Assembly (NCBI GenBank): GCA_030431055.1
Contig: JAUIJA010000004.1
Span: forward strand, 1-64,000
Source of the DNA: Bacteroidia bacterium
GTDB taxonomy: Bacteria > Bacteroidota > Bacteroidia > Flavobacteriales > Flavobacteriaceae
DNA: 64,000 nt
Direction of reading: 5' to 3'
The notes beneath the pieces are model-generated. The model was not told the origin of the DNA and made no database searches. It saw only the letters and a program-made list of their open reading frames with translations. The position numbers and the translations under genes are program-made. The stretch's first letter is position 1. Every line of letters begins with the position of its first letter. This document shows positions 61,883-64,000 of this stretch, one piece after another.

Positions 61883-64000
61883 ATGCAGAAATTAAAATCG
61901 TTTTGGCCTCACGGCTTAGCTGTAATAGGATTTATTATTGTTGCTTTACTTTATTTCCATCCAGTTTTAGAAGGAAAAGTAATATTTCAATCGGATATTG
62001 CACAGTATACTGGAATGGCGAAAGAACAAAACGATTTTCGCGCAGAAAATAACGAAGAACCATACTGGACGAATAGTGCGTTTGGTGGAATGCCAACGTA
62101 TCAATTAGGCGCCAAATATCCACATAATTATGTGAAGAAATTAGATTCGGTTTTACGATTTTTACCGCGTCCCGCTGATTATTTATTTTTATACTTTTTA
62201 GGATTCTATATTTTATTAATGGTTTTGAAAATAGATCCGCTTAAAGCTTTCTTTGGCGCTTTAGCTTTCGGTTTTTCAACCTATTTGATAATTATATTAG
62301 GAGTAGGACACAATGCAAAAGCACATGCAATCGCATATTTTCCTATGGTATTAGCTGGTGTTTTATTGGTTTTCCAAAAAAGATATTGGTTGGGTGGAAT
62401 TTTAACAATGCTGGCAGCTGCTTTGGAAATTCAAGCGAATCACTTCCAAATGACGTATTATTTATTGTTATTGTTGCTAGTTGTTGGGGTTTATTTTGCA
62501 ATTCAATTAGTAAAAGAAAAACAAACAAAAGAATTAGGAAAAATTATAGGTGTTTTTGCTGTCGCTGGACTTTTAGCTATAGGAGCAAATGCAACCAATT
62601 TAATGGCAACTTCAGAATATGCTAAAACCTCAACACGAAGTAAAAGTGAATTGACGTTTAACGCTGATGGTTCGCCAAAAACGTCTGATAATGCAATGAG
62701 CTATGATTATATTACTGAATATAGTTATGGTAAAGCAGAAAGTTTCAATTTAATTGCACCACGTTTATTTGGTGGTTCAAATAGTGAAGATGTTGGAACG
62801 GAATCTGAAATGTTTCAATTTGTTATGCGTCAAGGGTTGTCAACCTACGAAGCTGCTGATTTTGTAAAACAAATGCCTACATATTGGGGTGACCAACCTA
62901 TAGTTGCTGCGCCAGCTTACATAGGAATTGTGGTGTTTTTCTTTTTTGTATTGTCATTGTTCATTGCTGATAATCGAAAATTGAAAATAGCTTTACTTTC
63001 TGGAGTAATTCTATCGTTATTGTTGTCTTGGGGAAAAAACTTCTCGCTATTAACCGATTTCTTTATCGATTATGTTCCAATGTATAACAAATTTAGAGCG
63101 GTTTCATCTATTCAAGTAATTTTAGAAATGTGTATTCCTGCTTTAGCTATTTTAGGAATGTATCAATTCTTTAAAATTCAAGATAAAAAGCAGCAATTTA
63201 CTATTTTATGGAAATCAGGAGCTGTTGTTTTTGGTTTGTTAGTTCTATTGTTTGTTATTAAAGGAATGTTCGATTTCGCTGGAGGAAACGATGCGTATTT
63301 TAATGAAGCTTATGGACCAGAGTTTACTCGTGCTTTGCGAGAAGATAGAATGTCGATGTACACTAGTGATGTGTTGCGTTCTATGGGATTTGTGTTGGCA
63401 ATTTTCGGGACATTATATTTGGTAACTAAAGAAAAATTAAAAGTAACCAATGCAGTAATTATCGCTGGAGTTTTAATGGTTTCTGATTTGTTTTTTATCG
63501 ATAGAAACTACGTGAATAAAGAAGATTTTGTGGCTAAAAGAGAAATGGAACAACCTTTTCAGCCTACACAAGCTGATAAACAAATTCTTGAAGATAAATC
63601 TGTTTACCGCGTTTTTGATGCTGACGGTAATTTAAATAGCGCTAGAGCTTCATATTTCCATAACTCTATTGGTGGTTATCATGCGGCAAAGCCGAGAAGA
63701 ATGCAGCAATTATTTGATTATCAAATTGCGAATAACAATGTTCGTGTTTTAAATATGTTGAATGTTAAATACATTATGCGTAGAGATAATGAAGGACAAC
63801 AAATTGTTTTAGAAAATCCAGCAGCTAATGGAAATGCTTGGTTCGTAGAGAAAGTAAAAGTGGTGAATTCTGCAGATGAAGAAATGAAAGCTTTAGGTGA
63901 ATTAGACACAAAGAATGAAGCAGTTGTTTCAAAAGAAAATAGTGAAATATACTCAGATGGATTTGTGACTAATCCAATTGCTAAGATTAATAATGCTCAA
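61883..64000 (+). CDS. YfhO-family membrane protein (partial, runs off the window)
   Basis: The ATG at 61883 opens a frame of 706 codons with no stop before the end of the window. The protein has many membrane segments in the first 550 residues (FWPHGLAVIGFIIVALLYF onwards) and short conserved stretches AFGGMPTYQ, GHNAKAHAIAYFPMV and LSWGKNFSLL. The pattern fits the YfhO family, which resembles GT-C type glycosyltransferases or their accessory proteins in wall and lipoteichoic or O-antigen glycosylation. A soluble region (from about 560) carries VYRVFDADGNLNSARASYFH. The role here is unknown. Confidence 0.9.
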   Translation, partial: MQKLKSFWPHGLAVIGFIIVALLYFHPVLEGKVIFQSDIAQYTGMAKEQNDFRAENNEEPYWTNSAFGGMPTYQLGAKYPHNYVKKLDSVLRFLPRPADYLFLYFLGFYILLMVLKIDPLKAFFGALAFGFSTYLIIILGVGHNAKAHAIAYFPMVLAGVLLVFQKRYWLGGILTMLAAALEIQANHFQMTYYLLLLLLVVGVYFAIQLVKEKQTKELGKIIGVFAVAGLLAIGANATNLMATSEYAKTSTRSKSELTFNADGSPKTSDNAMSYDYITEYSYGKAESFNLIAPRLFGGSNSEDVGTESEMFQFVMRQGLSTYEAADFVKQMPTYWGDQPIVAAPAYIGIVVFFFFVLSLFIADNRKLKIALLSGVILSLLLSWGKNFSLLTDFFIDYVPMYNKFRAVSSIQVILEMCIPALAILGMYQFFKIQDKKQQFTILWKSGAVVFGLLVLLFVIKGMFDFAGGNDAYFNEAYGPEFTRALREDRMSMYTSDVLRSMGFVLAIFGTLYLVTKEKLKVTNAVIIAGVLMVSDLFFIDRNYVNKEDFVAKREMEQPFQPTQADKQILEDKSVYRVFDADGNLNSARASYFHNSIGGYHAAKPRRMQQLFDYQIANNNVRVLNMLNVKYIMRRDNEGQQIVLENPAANGNAWFVEKVKVVNSADEEMKALGELDTKNEAVVSKENSEIYSDGFVTNPIAKINNAQ

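Overview
The window looks like chromosomal DNA of a member of the Flavobacteriaceae, probably Flavobacterium or a close relative. The base composition is AT-rich and several promoters fit the Bacteroidetes -7 pattern TAnnTTTG. Many products belong to families typical of this group: a type IX secretion (T9SS) C-terminal sorting domain, SusC-like TonB-dependent receptors with a carboxypeptidase-like N-terminal domain, DUF4249, DUF4856, DUF1573, DUF3276, DUF4834, monomeric isocitrate dehydrogenase and a cyclophilin-FKBP fusion. I see no rRNA, tRNA, prophage, insertion sequence, transposase, integrase or CRISPR array. Most of the window is ordinary housekeeping sequence in short operons separated by clear hairpin terminators.

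Layout. 1-8 kb: the end of a T9SS cargo protein, an aminotransferase, a two-domain retropepsin-like protease with PDZ domain, DUF1573, and valS with a structured leader, then a palindrome-rich non-coding block and a two-gene cassette of exported proteins flanked by inverted repeats. 8-20 kb: ribosome hibernation factor, uvrB, thiamine pyrophosphokinase, a DUF4249/TonB-receptor pair, icd, rplS with a candidate leader, trmD, and two DUF1569 paralogues, one of them broken. 20-30 kb: a tightly packed SDR-methyltransferase-MFS operon, the cyclophilin-FKBP fusion, several small exported or unknown proteins, an acetolactate-decarboxylase-like lipoprotein, a redoxin, CsaA, DUF3276 and an ABC exporter.

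30-46 kb: leucine dehydrogenase; the nusB-DUF1573-yajC operon; pepT; pyrD and HMG-CoA lyase; then DUF4856 lipoprotein, imelysin-like lipoprotein, HTTM/vitamin-K-carboxylase-like membrane protein and TonB receptor, followed by guaB. 46-64 kb: a CPA2 antiporter, a CAP-domain protein, a HEPN-like protein, purB, a sirtuin without cysteines, a DEAD-box helicase with a methyltransferase, a TRIC-type channel, rdgB, a probable serine palmitoyltransferase convergent with a GNAT-like candidate ceramide synthase and an outer-membrane protein, DUF4834, and the start of a YfhO-family membrane protein that runs off the end.

The points that most deserve follow-up are: (1) the HTTM protein, which keeps the residues aligning with the catalytic Lys and His of human gamma-glutamyl carboxylase and sits between imelysin-like and TonB-receptor genes; (2) the 6.4-7.9 kb palindromic module with its small exported-gene cassette, which resembles an integron-type or other mobile cassette without a visible recombinase; (3) the probable sphingolipid locus at 58-61.4 kb; (4) the repeat families, including one copy read in frame inside pyrD; and (5) the structured valS and rplS leaders.
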